Source of the DNA: DAIPKP01 sp964539095
Lineage (GTDB): Bacteria; Synergistota; Synergistia; Synergistales; Aminiphilaceae
Length of the DNA: 64,000 nucleotides
Assembly: GCA_964539095.1 (NCBI GenBank)
Contig: CAZIFL010000015.1
Span: 5,079 to 69,078, forward strand
Direction: 5' to 3'
Part shown: positions 18,437 through 27,893 of the stretch, in pieces
Layout: each line of letters starts with the position of its first letter
Position numbering within the stretch: the first letter of the stretch is position 1
Notes under the pieces: generated by a model
Seen by the model: only the letters and a program-made list of their open reading frames with translations
Told to the model about the DNA's origin: nothing
Database searches by the model: none
Program-made: the position numbers and the translations under genes

Positions 18437-19408
18437 TTAATCTTCCAGGAGAACCCCTTGTACTTTTACCGAAATCCAGGGGACCTTTGATTTGAAGAAC
18501 CGAGCTTTTTCATACGCCCAAGTAATATCGGGGCTTGCAACCTCTTGCAGGGGATATTTTCTGCCGAGATGACGGTAGGTCTCTATTCCCAGCCTGTGAT
18601 AGGGAAGAAATTCGTATTCCCGTATTTTTTCGAGACCCTTTGCAAAGTGTGCCAATTGCGACAAGGTTTCCTCGGAATCGTTGATTCCGGGAATCAGCGG
18701 TGTTCGAAGCACCAGATCGAAAGTGTGGGAGGAGGCCGCCGCTTTTTTGATGTTTTCGAGAATGCGTTCGTTCGGCACTCCTGTGAGGCGACGATGTTCC
18801 TCCGAATCGGGGTGCTTCAGATCCACGTAGAGAAGATTTATCCAGGGCAGCAAGGATTCTATCTTTTCCCAGGTATCGAAAAAGCAGGTCTCGAAGGCGC
18901 GATGAATGCCCCGATTTGCGCATTCCTCAAAAATTGCCTTTGCGAATGCAGCCTGTTCCAAGGGTTCTCCTCCGCTCAACGTAACGCCTCCGCTGGAGTG
19001 GAAATAAAAAATCTCATCTTTTGAAATTTCCCGAAGAACCTCTGAGACACTCATGCAAGAACCGTATTCTTTGATAGCTCCGGAAGGACAGGCACGGAGG
19101 CAGGCAAAACAGGCTTCACATTTGTCTTTGTCTGTAACGACATGGGATTGATCTTCGGAAAAGCTCAAAGCTCCGTTGGGGCAGGCTTGCAGACAGGCCC
19201 CGCAGCGGGAGCACTTCTCCCTTACGTATCCCCTTTCCGGTAAGGGGTGCTGGGATTCTGGGGTGGAACACCAGATGCAACGAAGAGGACAGCCCTTGAG
19301 AAAAACTACGGTTCGAAGTCCCTCTCCATCGTGAATGGAGGTTCTTTCGATCCGTAGCACCATGCCGGACTCCTCTCGTTCGGAATGTTTGTTGGTATGG
19401 AGGTTCAT
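18437..19408 (-). CDS. Glycyl radical enzyme activase (radical SAM)
   Basis: The 323-residue protein uses S-adenosylmethionine and a 4Fe-4S cluster to install the glycyl radical on the upstream enzyme. The radical-SAM motif is C40-x3-C44-x2-C47 (GCPLRCIWC). Two ferredoxin-type cluster motifs follow (CSRCGACLQACPNGA and CEACFACLRACPSGA), as in activases of non-PFL glycyl radical enzymes; SGGEPL is the SAM-binding segment. The ATG at 19408 follows GGAAGGA; a later ATG (19363) is less likely. It lies just downstream of the glycyl radical enzyme gene, past a terminator-like hairpin that would lower its expression. Confidence 0.93.
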   Translation of the reverse strand: MNLHTNKHSEREESGMVLRIERTSIHDGEGLRTVVFLKGCPLRCIWCSTPESQHPLPERGYVREKCSRCGACLQACPNGALSFSEDQSHVVTDKDKCEACFACLRACPSGAIKEYGSCMSVSEVLREISKDEIFYFHSSGGVTLSGGEPLEQAAFAKAIFEECANRGIHRAFETCFFDTWEKIESLLPWINLLYVDLKHPDSEEHRRLTGVPNERILENIKKAAASSHTFDLVLRTPLIPGINDSEETLSQLAHFAKGLEKIREYEFLPYHRLGIETYRHLGRKYPLQEVASPDITWAYEKARFFKSKVPWISVKVQGVLLED

Positions 19409-19485
19409 CCTTATCCTTCCTCTCGATCTCGAAGCCACCAAAAAAACTTGATCATTTATGAACGTGCATTCTGAACGTGGTGATG

Positions 19486-19525
19486 GAAAAGCAAGGCCCT
19501 CTGAAAACTCCGGAGAGGGCCTTGC
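19486..19525 (-). terminator. Terminator-like hairpin between glycyl radical enzyme and activase genes
   Basis: Perfect 12-bp arms GCAAGGCCCTCT / AGAGGGCCTTGC with an 11-nt loop are followed on the minus strand by TTTT. Placed between enzyme and activase genes, partial termination would keep the activase substoichiometric. This is inference. Confidence 0.6.
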
Positions 19526-19543
19526 GGATGTACCGAAGTCGGC

Positions 19544-21946
19544 TCAGCAGGATATTTTGGAGGATGTAGCGGTCTGCACCGTTCGGGCTATGATTTCATC
19601 CTGTACATCCTTGCCCAGCTCTACGAAGAAGGCGGTATATCCAGCTACCCGTACCAGAAGGCCCTTGTGGCTCTCTGGGTTTTTCTGGGCTTCCAGAAGT
19701 TTGGCCTGATCCACCACGTTGAACTGGACATGATACACTCCCAGGCTGCAAAGGCTTTTCAGCAACGCCATAAGTTGCGTGATGCCGTTTTCCGTCTGCA
19801 GCATCTCGGGATCGATCTTCATGTTGAGCAGCGTTCCCTGAACGAACCGGTCGTGGGGGATGTTTGCCACCGATTTCAGCACCGCACTGGGGCCGTTGTA
19901 ATCCGTTCCTCCGTTGGGGCTCACCCCGTCCGCCAGGGGTTTCCAGGCCCGACGCCCCGAGGGGAGGGCCCCCACCTCAAGGCCGAAGGGCGTGTTCCCC
20001 GAAACGGGAAGAATTCCCGGGGTCATGGTGCCGAACTTGCTCTGATAGCTTTCGATCTCATCCGCTATGAAGGTGAAGAGATCTGCCGCGAGGTCATCCG
20101 CTCTGGCATCGTCGTTACCGTATTTGGGGGCCTCCGCACAGAGCCTCAGAACATCTTCGTGCCCTTCGAAATCACGGTCCAGAGCCTCAAGCAGCTTTTC
20201 CATGGAAAGCTGCTTTGTTTCGTATACGAGATGCCGCACCGCCGCGGCGCTGTTGATGAGATCCGCCACGCCGATGCAGATGATGCCGTTTCCCGTGTTG
20301 TACTTGGCTCCTCCCCAGGCGTAGTCCTTGGCGTTTTCAATACACTCCTCGAAACTCAGGGAGAGGGCGGGAACGGGGCGATCAAGGCAGATATCGTCGA
20401 TGATGTGGCTTGCCTTGACGGTGACCTTGATAATGTGTCGAAGCTGTTCTTTCAGGGCGTTCTCGAAATCTTCCCAGGAGGTGAAACTCCGGGGATCTCC
20501 CGTTTTGGCTCCCACCTGACTGCTGTTTTTCCGGCATTTACCGTCCAGGAAAATGTATTCCACCACGCTACCGAGGTTGATATCCGCAAGGGCAGAGTAG
20601 GCCCGGAGTTTCCCTGCAAGATTGGTTTCTACGCAGCCTCCGGGATTCCAGTTCAAAGCCTCTCGCAGGGGGATGCCCTTGTTCATGAGCATCCGAATGC
20701 CCACTTCGTCGTTATGGAAAGCGGGAAAGCCCGTGCCGAGACTGATAAGCTCCACGATCTTCCGAAGAAACGAATTGGGATTCTTGGCCATGTTGTAACG
20801 CACCGAAAGAGAAGGCTGGTAGAGCTGGGTGTTTATGGTGGCCTGAAGAATCATGTAGGAAAGATCGTTTACCGCATCCACCCCCCGGGAATCCACTCCT
20901 CCCGCACAAAGGTTCTGGAACATGGGATATCCCGAGGCGTATTCCGCGGATTTTGCATCCTGGAAAAGGCACTGTTCGGAGAATTTTATCCAAAGGCAGT
21001 CCAAAAGTTCCTGCGCTTTTTCCGGGGTAATGCGCCCTTCCTCCAGATCTTTTTTGTAGAAGGGATAGAGATACTGGTCGAAACGCCCCGGATTGTAGGC
21101 CGCCGCATTCTGCTCCATGAAAATGGCGATCTGGTAGAAGTAGAAGGATTGCAATGCCTCCGAAAAGGTCCGGGCGGGCTTTGCCGGAACTCTTTGGCAT
21201 ATAGCGGCGATCTGGAGAAGCTCCTCTCTCCGCAGGTGGTCCTTTTCGTCCGAGGCGAGGCGCTGGGCCTCCAGGGCATAGCGCTCTCCGAGTATTTTCA
21301 GCCCTTCCGCCACAATAAGCAGGGAGTCGAGATAGACCTCCTTGGCATACTCTCCGGGTCTGCTGGTATCTAGGGTGTTTTTTCGGGTTTGTATTTTTTC
21401 GATCAATCCCTCTGCACCGTGATTGATAAACCACTCGTATCCCGCGGTAACTTCACCCCAGCCCCGAACGGCTTTCTTGTCGATGTAGAGTGCTCCGTTA
21501 TCCCGAAGAGCCGCCACATCCTCGGGAATTTGGGCAAGCCATGCCTCGTAACTGGAGCGGCCTTTCCAGTAGGGACGGATAACCTCTTCGAAAGTTCGGC
21601 GATCCTCCGGAAGAAGGTGAAATTTATCGTAGGCCCGGGTGTTGATGGTATCCAGCTCTTTGTTCAGTACGGACCAGCAGGTTTCCGGAGAGAGAATCCC
21701 CCCCCGAATTTTGCTTCCTGCATTTCCGACGATACGTTCGCTCTCCCAGATTGTGACGGTTTTTTCTCTGCATTGCCTTCGAAAGGCTTTGGCTTTCCGA
21801 AGAACCAGGGGCTCTCCCTCGGTTTCGAGAAAGCTCTCGGTAAGGATTCTTGCATTTTCAAGATCAATCTCCGGGTAGGTGTTGAGTACCTTGGATTTGA
21901 GTTTTTCGAGGCGCTCTCTGTGCTGAAGCTGTACGCTGTTTCCCAT
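19544..21946 (-). CDS. Glycyl radical enzyme (PFL/glycerol dehydratase family), substrate unknown
   Basis: The 800-residue enzyme has the C-terminal radical motif RVAGYTAFF with Gly769 and the active-site loop GGCVETN with Cys438 and Glu440. A Cys-x-Glu pair is found in dehydratases, C-N or C-S lyases and decarboxylases, not in pyruvate formate-lyase, which has two adjacent Cys. The ATG at 21946 follows GGAGGG. It is encoded with its activase and, upstream on the same strand, an amidohydrolase, a TRAP transporter, an ornithine-cyclodeaminase-like protein and a 2-hydroxyacid dehydrogenase. A function in anaerobic breakdown of an imported carboxylate or amino-acid derivative is inferred; the substrate is not readable. 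Confidence 0.92.
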   Translation of the reverse strand: MGNSVQLQHRERLEKLKSKVLNTYPEIDLENARILTESFLETEGEPLVLRKAKAFRRQCREKTVTIWESERIVGNAGSKIRGGILSPETCWSVLNKELDTINTRAYDKFHLLPEDRRTFEEVIRPYWKGRSSYEAWLAQIPEDVAALRDNGALYIDKKAVRGWGEVTAGYEWFINHGAEGLIEKIQTRKNTLDTSRPGEYAKEVYLDSLLIVAEGLKILGERYALEAQRLASDEKDHLRREELLQIAAICQRVPAKPARTFSEALQSFYFYQIAIFMEQNAAAYNPGRFDQYLYPFYKKDLEEGRITPEKAQELLDCLWIKFSEQCLFQDAKSAEYASGYPMFQNLCAGGVDSRGVDAVNDLSYMILQATINTQLYQPSLSVRYNMAKNPNSFLRKIVELISLGTGFPAFHNDEVGIRMLMNKGIPLREALNWNPGGCVETNLAGKLRAYSALADINLGSVVEYIFLDGKCRKNSSQVGAKTGDPRSFTSWEDFENALKEQLRHIIKVTVKASHIIDDICLDRPVPALSLSFEECIENAKDYAWGGAKYNTGNGIICIGVADLINSAAAVRHLVYETKQLSMEKLLEALDRDFEGHEDVLRLCAEAPKYGNDDARADDLAADLFTFIADEIESYQSKFGTMTPGILPVSGNTPFGLEVGALPSGRRAWKPLADGVSPNGGTDYNGPSAVLKSVANIPHDRFVQGTLLNMKIDPEMLQTENGITQLMALLKSLCSLGVYHVQFNVVDQAKLLEAQKNPESHKGLLVRVAGYTAFFVELGKDVQDEIIARTVQTATSSKISC

Positions 21947-22040
21947 AATATTCCCTCCTCCCGGTCTTTTCTCAGAAATTTTGTAGCTTTCGGGTTGTGA
22001 ATTTAGGCGGTTTGTGCAACAACCTCTATATGGTGTGCGA

Positions 22041-23642
22041 TTAAAAGCATGGCGAGCCGCCTTGTTTCCAGACGCATTTTCCGCCGAGGAAGGTGTAAAG
22101 AATACGAAGATCCCGAAGCTTTTCCGGCGGTGTATCGAAGGGATTTTCCTCCAGAATAGTAAAATCTGCTTTAAAGGAGGAGTGTATCTTTCCGAGTTCT
22201 CCTTCCCGTTCTAGGGCAATCCAAGGATTGATGATGTACATCCGTAATGCTTCATCAAGAGTGAGTTTGTCTCGTCCCGGGAAATAGGGCAGGGGTGAAC
22301 CGTGATCGCCCATGCGGTTGACTGCGGCCCAGATTCCGACCCAGGGATTGATGTCTTCCACAGGGCCGTCGCTGGAACCGGTCAAAAGGATCCCCTCGTC
22401 GATGAATTTCCGATAGGGATAGATAAAGGGCATACGCACATCCCCCAGTCTTTTCGGAGCGGTGTACTGATTGCGATAGGCCTGGGTGGGCTGAACATCT
22501 ACGATAATTCCAAGTTCCCGTATTTTCGGCATCAGGTGAGCCGGGCAGTAGCTGACGTGATTCAGGCGATAGGGCTTGAAGGGATGCCCCTTTTCCCGCA
22601 CCACCCTTTCGATGTTTCGTAGAGCCTGCTCTACGGCACGATCACCGATGACATGAATCTGAACCTGGATATTTCGTTCCTGTGCAGCAATCAGGTGTTC
22701 GTACAGCTCTTCGTCGCTATGATTAAGCTTCCCAATATTTCCTTCGTCATCGCTGAATGACGAGGAGAGAGCTGCCGTACGGCCTCCGATATTGCCGTCA
22801 CAGAAGAGTTTGAAGCCCCCGAAGCGAAGCAAGGATGACCCGAAATCGCTTCGGAAGGAGTAGTTGGGCAGAGCGTCATGGTAACTCGTTACCCGAAGCG
22901 GCAGAAGATCGCTTTCCTCCAAAGCCTGAAAAGCCCAGAGATCCTCCGCCAGAGCGTAGGAAGGAGCATCGCAGATGTGAACTGCGGTGACTCCGAAAGA
23001 GGAAAGCTCCGTACACGTTTTTACAATGCCTTCCCGAATTTTTTCCGGAGTTTCGTAGAGCTTTGCTATTTCCGCGATGATCGGTCCTGCGGTTCCTTCG
23101 ATGAGGATGCCCGTGGGTATTCCCTGGCTGTTCCGGAGAACATCCGGATTCGAGCTGTCCCAGAGGCCGGATTGCTGGAGTCCTGCCGTGTTTGCCACAT
23201 GTCTGTGCCCACAGTAGCGGCTTACGAGAAGCGGGTTGTCCAGGTTCAGCCCGTCGAGAACTTCCCGGGAGAGATCACCCTCTTCGGACCAGATTTCTTC
23301 GTTATAGTTGATCGCCCGTATCCAGGTATTCCTCGAAATATGCCGGGATTCTTCCCGGATCTTCTGCAGGGTCGCCTCCAGGGACGTAACATCTTTGAGG
23401 TTGATGTAGATGTTTTGTTTGGCCTGAGCCGTCAGGTGGATATGGCTGTCGCTTAATCCAGGAAGGACAAGGCCGTCTCGGGCATCAAGAACCTCGGCCT
23501 TATGAGGCGAAGTTCTTTCTTCGATTTCCCGAAAGCTTCCGACGGCCTGGAATATTCCGTTTCTCACGAGGAAGGCCTCGGCGAAGGGAGCGTTTTTTTC
23601 TCCTGTCCAGATATGTCCGCGAACGATGAGATCCTTTTCCAT
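22041..23642 (-). CDS. YtcJ-type amidohydrolase, paralogue 3
   Basis: The 533-residue metal-dependent hydrolase has DSHIH (65-69), QIHVIGDRAVEQ, NHVSYCP and the catalytic Asp in LTGSSDGPVEDINPW. It begins 27 nt after the TRAP large-permease gene and precedes the glycyl radical enzyme gene on the same strand, so it probably trims the imported substrate before radical chemistry. The ATG at 23642 follows AGAAGGAAC. It is most like paralogues 1 and 4 (shared RYCGHRHVANT-type segment). Confidence 0.88.
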   Translation of the reverse strand: MEKDLIVRGHIWTGEKNAPFAEAFLVRNGIFQAVGSFREIEERTSPHKAEVLDARDGLVLPGLSDSHIHLTAQAKQNIYINLKDVTSLEATLQKIREESRHISRNTWIRAINYNEEIWSEEGDLSREVLDGLNLDNPLLVSRYCGHRHVANTAGLQQSGLWDSSNPDVLRNSQGIPTGILIEGTAGPIIAEIAKLYETPEKIREGIVKTCTELSSFGVTAVHICDAPSYALAEDLWAFQALEESDLLPLRVTSYHDALPNYSFRSDFGSSLLRFGGFKLFCDGNIGGRTAALSSSFSDDEGNIGKLNHSDEELYEHLIAAQERNIQVQIHVIGDRAVEQALRNIERVVREKGHPFKPYRLNHVSYCPAHLMPKIRELGIIVDVQPTQAYRNQYTAPKRLGDVRMPFIYPYRKFIDEGILLTGSSDGPVEDINPWVGIWAAVNRMGDHGSPLPYFPGRDKLTLDEALRMYIINPWIALEREGELGKIHSSFKADFTILEENPFDTPPEKLRDLRILYTFLGGKCVWKQGGSPCF

Positions 23643-23669
23643 GTTCCTTCTACCTCTCTGTTTCTGTTT

Positions 23670-24953
23670 TTAATGCATCAGGAAGCGAACGAGCCCCGTG
23701 CTTAATCCGGGAATGAACGTGAGAAGCAGCAAATCGAAGATCAGGACCACGATCATGGGCATAACACTCTTGCTTATCTCGGAAATTTTTTCTCCCGAAA
23801 CGGCAGAGGCCACGAACAGATTGACTCCGTAGGGAGGCGTCACGAATCCGATGGCCAGAGCTACGGTCATGAAGAGACCGAAATGGATGGGGTCTACCCC
23901 TATTTGCTTGATCACCGGCAGGAAGATCGGAGTCAGAATAATCATGGACGAGATGTTATCCACAAAGCAACCTACACAGAGAAGCATGGCGTTGATCAGG
24001 AGAAGAATCACCACAGGAGATCCGGATACCGAAATAACCCAGTTTCCGACCTTCAGAGGTATCTGCTCCATGGTCAGGAAGGTGGCAAAGGAAATGGACA
24101 AACCCAGGATGAAGGATGTGGCGCCGTTGATAACGAGAGTGTCCAGGAAGGCCGCCCGGGTTTTTTCGTAATCCAGTTCCTTGTAAACGAATTTTCCGAT
24201 GAAAAGAGCGTACACCACTCCCACCACGGCGGCTTCGGTGGGAGTGAAGATGCCTCCGTAGATGCCTCCGAGAATGATGCCGGGAACCAGCAGGGCCCAG
24301 AAAGCCTCTCGAAAGCTTTTCCAAAGATGCCCAAGGCTGAAGGGCACGTCTGATTTAGGCAAATTGGCTTTCTTTGCCATGAAGTAAGAGACAAGCATCA
24401 GGGAAAAACCGATGAGGATTCCCGGTATTATTCCGGCGATGAAAAGCTCCCCGATGGAGCTTCCCGATATGACGCAATAAATGACGAAGGGAATCGACGG
24501 AGGGATGATAACGCCTATGGACCCTGCGGCGGCCGTCAAGGCTGCAGCGAAGGGGCCGGAGTAGGACCTCTCCTTCATAGAGGGAATCATGAAGGAGCCG
24601 ATGGCGGAAACGGTCGCCGGTCCTGATCCTGAGATGGCGGCGAAAAACATGCAGGAAACCACGGTTACCATGGCAAGCCCTCCCACCATGAAGTTCACCA
24701 GGCTCTCTGCAAAGCCTACAAGGCGTTTTGAAATGCCCCCGTATCCCATAAGAGATCCCGCAAGCATGAAAAAGGGAATGGCGAGAAGGGGAAAGGAGTC
24801 GAGTCCCGTAAAACAAGTCTGCGCCATCATAGTGAGGGGAATCGGGCTTGTCAGGGCGAGGGTGATGGCCGTAGACAGGCCGAGGGCGATTCCGATGGGA
24901 ATGCTTAATGCTAATGAAAGAGCTAACAGGCCAAAGAGAAGAGCGATATCCAT
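23670..24953 (-). CDS. TRAP transporter large permease (DctM-type)
   Basis: The 427-residue membrane protein has the length and topology of DctM: about 12 hydrophobic segments, AISGSGPATVSAIGSFMIPSM near the middle of the first half, and FTPTEAAVVGVVYALFIGK. It forms the Na+-coupled channel for a carboxylate. It starts 3 nt after the DctQ stop, so the two are one translational unit. Confidence 0.93.
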   Translation of the reverse strand: MDIALLFGLLALSLALSIPIGIALGLSTAITLALTSPIPLTMMAQTCFTGLDSFPLLAIPFFMLAGSLMGYGGISKRLVGFAESLVNFMVGGLAMVTVVSCMFFAAISGSGPATVSAIGSFMIPSMKERSYSGPFAAALTAAAGSIGVIIPPSIPFVIYCVISGSSIGELFIAGIIPGILIGFSLMLVSYFMAKKANLPKSDVPFSLGHLWKSFREAFWALLVPGIILGGIYGGIFTPTEAAVVGVVYALFIGKFVYKELDYEKTRAAFLDTLVINGATSFILGLSISFATFLTMEQIPLKVGNWVISVSGSPVVILLLINAMLLCVGCFVDNISSMIILTPIFLPVIKQIGVDPIHFGLFMTVALAIGFVTPPYGVNLFVASAVSGEKISEISKSVMPMIVVLIFDLLLLTFIPGLSTGLVRFLMH

Positions 24954-24956
24954 GAT

Positions 24957-25433
24957 TTAGGCCTCCTCCGTTTTCAGTTGCTGAACGATATCTTTTGCTT
25001 CCATGAGCAATCTCAGAAACATGAGAAAACATCCGAAGGGAATTGCCGCATAGACGAAAGTCATGGGAATTTCCAGAGCTGCGGAGGTTTGTCCGCTTCT
25101 GGCAAGAACTTTGATTACCTGAACTCCCTTGATTCCGAGGAAAACGGAAAAGCCTCCCCAGAGAATAAGCACGAGAAGCTCTATGTACAGCTTTGCCCTA
25201 GCATGTATCAGGTCTTTCAGTATTTCGATACGAATATGTTTTTTGTATCGTACCGCAAGGCTTGTACCCGTCCATGTATACCAAATGAAGAGATAGCGCG
25301 CTAGCTCTTCGCTCCATGAAAGAGATTGTCCAAAGACATACCTCATAATAACTTGAATGAAAATGAGGAAAACGGAAAAGGCCAAAACCAGTAACAGAAT
25401 GTTCTCCTCTAATTTGTTGAAAAATCCTTTCAT
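24957..25433 (-). CDS. TRAP transporter small permease (DctQ-type)
   Basis: The 158-residue protein has four hydrophobic segments and the family signature FGQSLSWSEELARYLFIWYT, then GTSLAVRYKKHIRIE. The ATG at 25433 follows AGGAGGAACTCC; the longer open frame upstream has no good start. It pairs with DctM directly downstream and with the binding protein upstream. Confidence 0.93.
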   Translation of the reverse strand: MKGFFNKLEENILLLVLAFSVFLIFIQVIMRYVFGQSLSWSEELARYLFIWYTWTGTSLAVRYKKHIRIEILKDLIHARAKLYIELLVLILWGGFSVFLGIKGVQVIKVLARSGQTSAALEIPMTFVYAAIPFGCFLMFLRLLMEAKDIVQQLKTEEA

Positions 25434-25552
25434 GGAGTTCCTCCTTGTCTTCCATAAGATTTTTCCGTATTCCCGAGGGGGTTCGAAAAATGCCGAAGAT
25501 GAAAGGGATTTTGGAAAAATCATGTTTTCGCAGTTTGTGGAAAAACGGGATC

Positions 25553-25615
25553 GGAAATCCCCTGCCCTGGCTAGGGAGGGTTGGGGAGGTGGGTTTTTCA
25601 GGGCCGGGGATTTCC
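25553..25615 (-). terminator. Hairpin in the 319-nt spacer between binding-protein and permease genes
   Basis: GGAAATCCCC pairs perfectly with GGGGATTTCC, extended by CCCT/AGGG, and a T5 run follows on the minus strand a few bases later. Such partial terminators often raise binding-protein over permease expression. I see no gene in 25434-25752. Confidence 0.45.
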
Positions 25616-25752
25616 TGATACCACGCTGTTAGCTACATGGATCTCTTCATTTTGGAAAAGCTGGAATTATACTTGCGATCGTCCGCATGCGTTTCAGCAC
25701 GGCCGAAACGCACAATACGGATAAGCGTTTCCCGAAATTCGTGTTTTGTGTG

Positions 25753-26751
25753 TTACTGATTTGCCTTCTTGGCCATCTCGACCATATCGTCTCCGATGCG
25801 GTCCTTGAAATCGTCATAGATGGGAAGAGTGATTTCAATAAAAGCCCGTTTTTGTTCCGGAGTTAGTTCGTTGATTAAGAGTCCCTTCTCCTTCATCTCG
25901 CCCAACATACTCTTTTCTTCCGCTTCATTGATGGCCCGTTCCCTGTTCTGATAGAGGATGCCCCCTTCGAGTACGGCTTCCTGAATGTTTTTGGGAAGTC
26001 CCTGGAACCAGCCTTCGTTGATTACCAGAGGCACCACCGAGAAAAGATGTCCCGTAAGAGAGTAGTATTTCTGAACTTCATAGAACTTTGCGGAATAGAC
26101 CAGATTGATGGGGTTTTCCTGGGCATCTACAACTCTCTGGGCCAAGGCCGTATACAGCTCGGAAAAGCTCATGGGGGTGGGATTTGCTCCCATTTTTTTG
26201 AATGTGGCAACATGGATGGGGTTCTCCATGCAGCGAAGCTTCAGCCCCTTCAGATCTTCCGGTTTGGTGATGGGAGCATTGTTGTTCGTGATATGGCGAT
26301 ATCCGTTTACTCCGTAACCGATAATCCTTAGCCCCTGGGCGAGAAGAGCCTCTTTCAAAACTGCGCCGAGTTCTCCGTCGATAGCGGTGTAGGCGGTTTC
26401 CTGGTCTTTGAAGAGAAAGGGAAGATCAAAGACACCGAATTTATTCTCAAAAGAAGCGAGAATGGCCGTTCCGATGATGCCCCCTTCGATGGTGAAGAGC
26501 TGCATGCCCTCGGTGATTTGACGATCTCCTCCCAGGGCGGAATTGAGATAAAGAGAAACATCAAGTTCGTTATTGGTGCTTTTTTCGAGAAAATCCTTCA
26601 TCTCTACCAGGGCTATGGAGGAGGGATGCGTATCGCTGCCGACAGAAGCTATTTTCATCCGGTATTTAGGGCTTGCAAGAACTGACGACGAGAAAACGAG
26701 AACTGTTGCCATACACAAAAGCGCGGTTACGAGTTGAGTGGTTTTTTTCAT
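25753..26751 (-). CDS. TRAP transporter substrate-binding protein (DctP-type)
   Basis: The 332-residue periplasmic protein has a signal peptide (to about VLASPKY). The family features include the segments GVNGYRHITNNNAPITKPEDL and LKGLKLRCMENPIHVATFKK (the Arg-containing RxxxxP region that contacts the substrate carboxylate) and TALAQRVVDAQENPI. It captures a carboxylate for the DctQ/DctM pair downstream. The ATG at 26751 follows AAGGAGATG at a somewhat long spacing. Confidence 0.93.
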   Translation of the reverse strand: MKKTTQLVTALLCMATVLVFSSSVLASPKYRMKIASVGSDTHPSSIALVEMKDFLEKSTNNELDVSLYLNSALGGDRQITEGMQLFTIEGGIIGTAILASFENKFGVFDLPFLFKDQETAYTAIDGELGAVLKEALLAQGLRIIGYGVNGYRHITNNNAPITKPEDLKGLKLRCMENPIHVATFKKMGANPTPMSFSELYTALAQRVVDAQENPINLVYSAKFYEVQKYYSLTGHLFSVVPLVINEGWFQGLPKNIQEAVLEGGILYQNRERAINEAEEKSMLGEMKEKGLLINELTPEQKRAFIEITLPIYDDFKDRIGDDMVEMAKKANQ

Positions 26752-26865
26752 TGTTAAATTTCATCTCCTTTTTGTTGGGTTTTTTATGTAAAAAGCATCC
26801 CCGAGGGAGCCTTGTTTTTCAATCTGTTACATGTTTTTTCAGCGAATCAGGAAAGATTCGTTACA

Positions 26866-27852
26866 TTACATCGTCAGTTCTCGGCCTTTGCCAAGTTCAA
26901 CTGCCTTGGTGTATATGTGATAGGCCGCGACGACATCGAGAACCGCATAGCCCACGGTTTTCATGACGGTGATATCCTCGTCGGTCTGGCGGCCGAGAAT
27001 CTTGCCGTCCAGAACCTCTCCAAGCTCTCCTAGAATAGTATTCGAGGAATATTTTTTTTCCTTTATGGGAATCAAAAAATCACCGGCCTCCGCAAGAACT
27101 GCCTCCCGGTTATCCACGAAAACCCTACTTTTTATGAGAAGATCTAGATCCAATTCTCGTCTGTCGGGGGTGTATGAACCGACACCATTGACATGGGTTC
27201 CCCCTTTAACCTTTTTGCCGCAGAAGACAGGAGTTTTCGAGGTAGTTACCGTGGTAATAACGTCAGCTTGGTCAATAGCCTCGTCGGGAGAAGAGGCTCC
27301 GCGAAGAAGAGTATGGTGTTTTTCCGCTAAAGGCTTGCATTTATCGATGAAGCTTTCGACGAACTCTTTTTTCATGTCGAAGATCCGGACTTCCCGAAGT
27401 TTGCGGACCGTCAGCATGGCTTCCAATTGGCTCTGAGCCTGTCCACCCGTGCCGAAAAGTGCCCCCACCTCGGAATTTTTACGGGCAAGGATGTCCGTAG
27501 CGGCTCCGGAAATAGCCCCGGTCCGTATTTTCGTTAATTCCGTTCCGTCCATCATGGCGCAAACCTGTCCCGTTTCGGGAGAAAGAAGCAGAACCTGGGC
27601 GGTCACCATGGGCAAACCCTTAGCGGGATTATTCATAAAGGTCGAAACTATTTTGATGCCCACATGATTAATTTCGCCCTTGACGTAGGCTGGCATAAAC
27701 TGAGATTTGTCGTCATTGCTGAGCGAAAAAGAAAGGCGCACGGGAACCTCGGTTTGTTCCCGGGAATGACAGAGAAAAGCCTCTTTGTTAGAGGCCACGG
27801 CATCTTTCATGGGAAAAACGTCGTTGATATCTTGGGCATTTAAAATTAGCAT
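26866..27852 (-). CDS. Ornithine cyclodeaminase / mu-crystallin family protein
   Basis: The 328-residue NAD(P)-binding protein has the typical start MLILNAQDINDVFPMKDAV, the basic-residue segment TELTKIRTGAISGAATD and the nucleotide motif ALFGTGGQAQSQLEA. The family includes ornithine cyclodeaminases, alanine dehydrogenases and ketimine reductases, so the precise reaction is open. It lies 41 nt downstream of a 2-hydroxyacid dehydrogenase gene and upstream of the TRAP genes, suggesting it oxidises or interconverts an amino acid derived from the transported compound. Confidence 0.88.
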   Translation of the reverse strand: MLILNAQDINDVFPMKDAVASNKEAFLCHSREQTEVPVRLSFSLSNDDKSQFMPAYVKGEINHVGIKIVSTFMNNPAKGLPMVTAQVLLLSPETGQVCAMMDGTELTKIRTGAISGAATDILARKNSEVGALFGTGGQAQSQLEAMLTVRKLREVRIFDMKKEFVESFIDKCKPLAEKHHTLLRGASSPDEAIDQADVITTVTTSKTPVFCGKKVKGGTHVNGVGSYTPDRRELDLDLLIKSRVFVDNREAVLAEAGDFLIPIKEKKYSSNTILGELGEVLDGKILGRQTDEDITVMKTVGYAVLDVVAAYHIYTKAVELGKGRELTM

Positions 27853-27893
27853 TATTTCAGTTCCTCCGGAATGAGTGATTGTGAGCGATTTGT

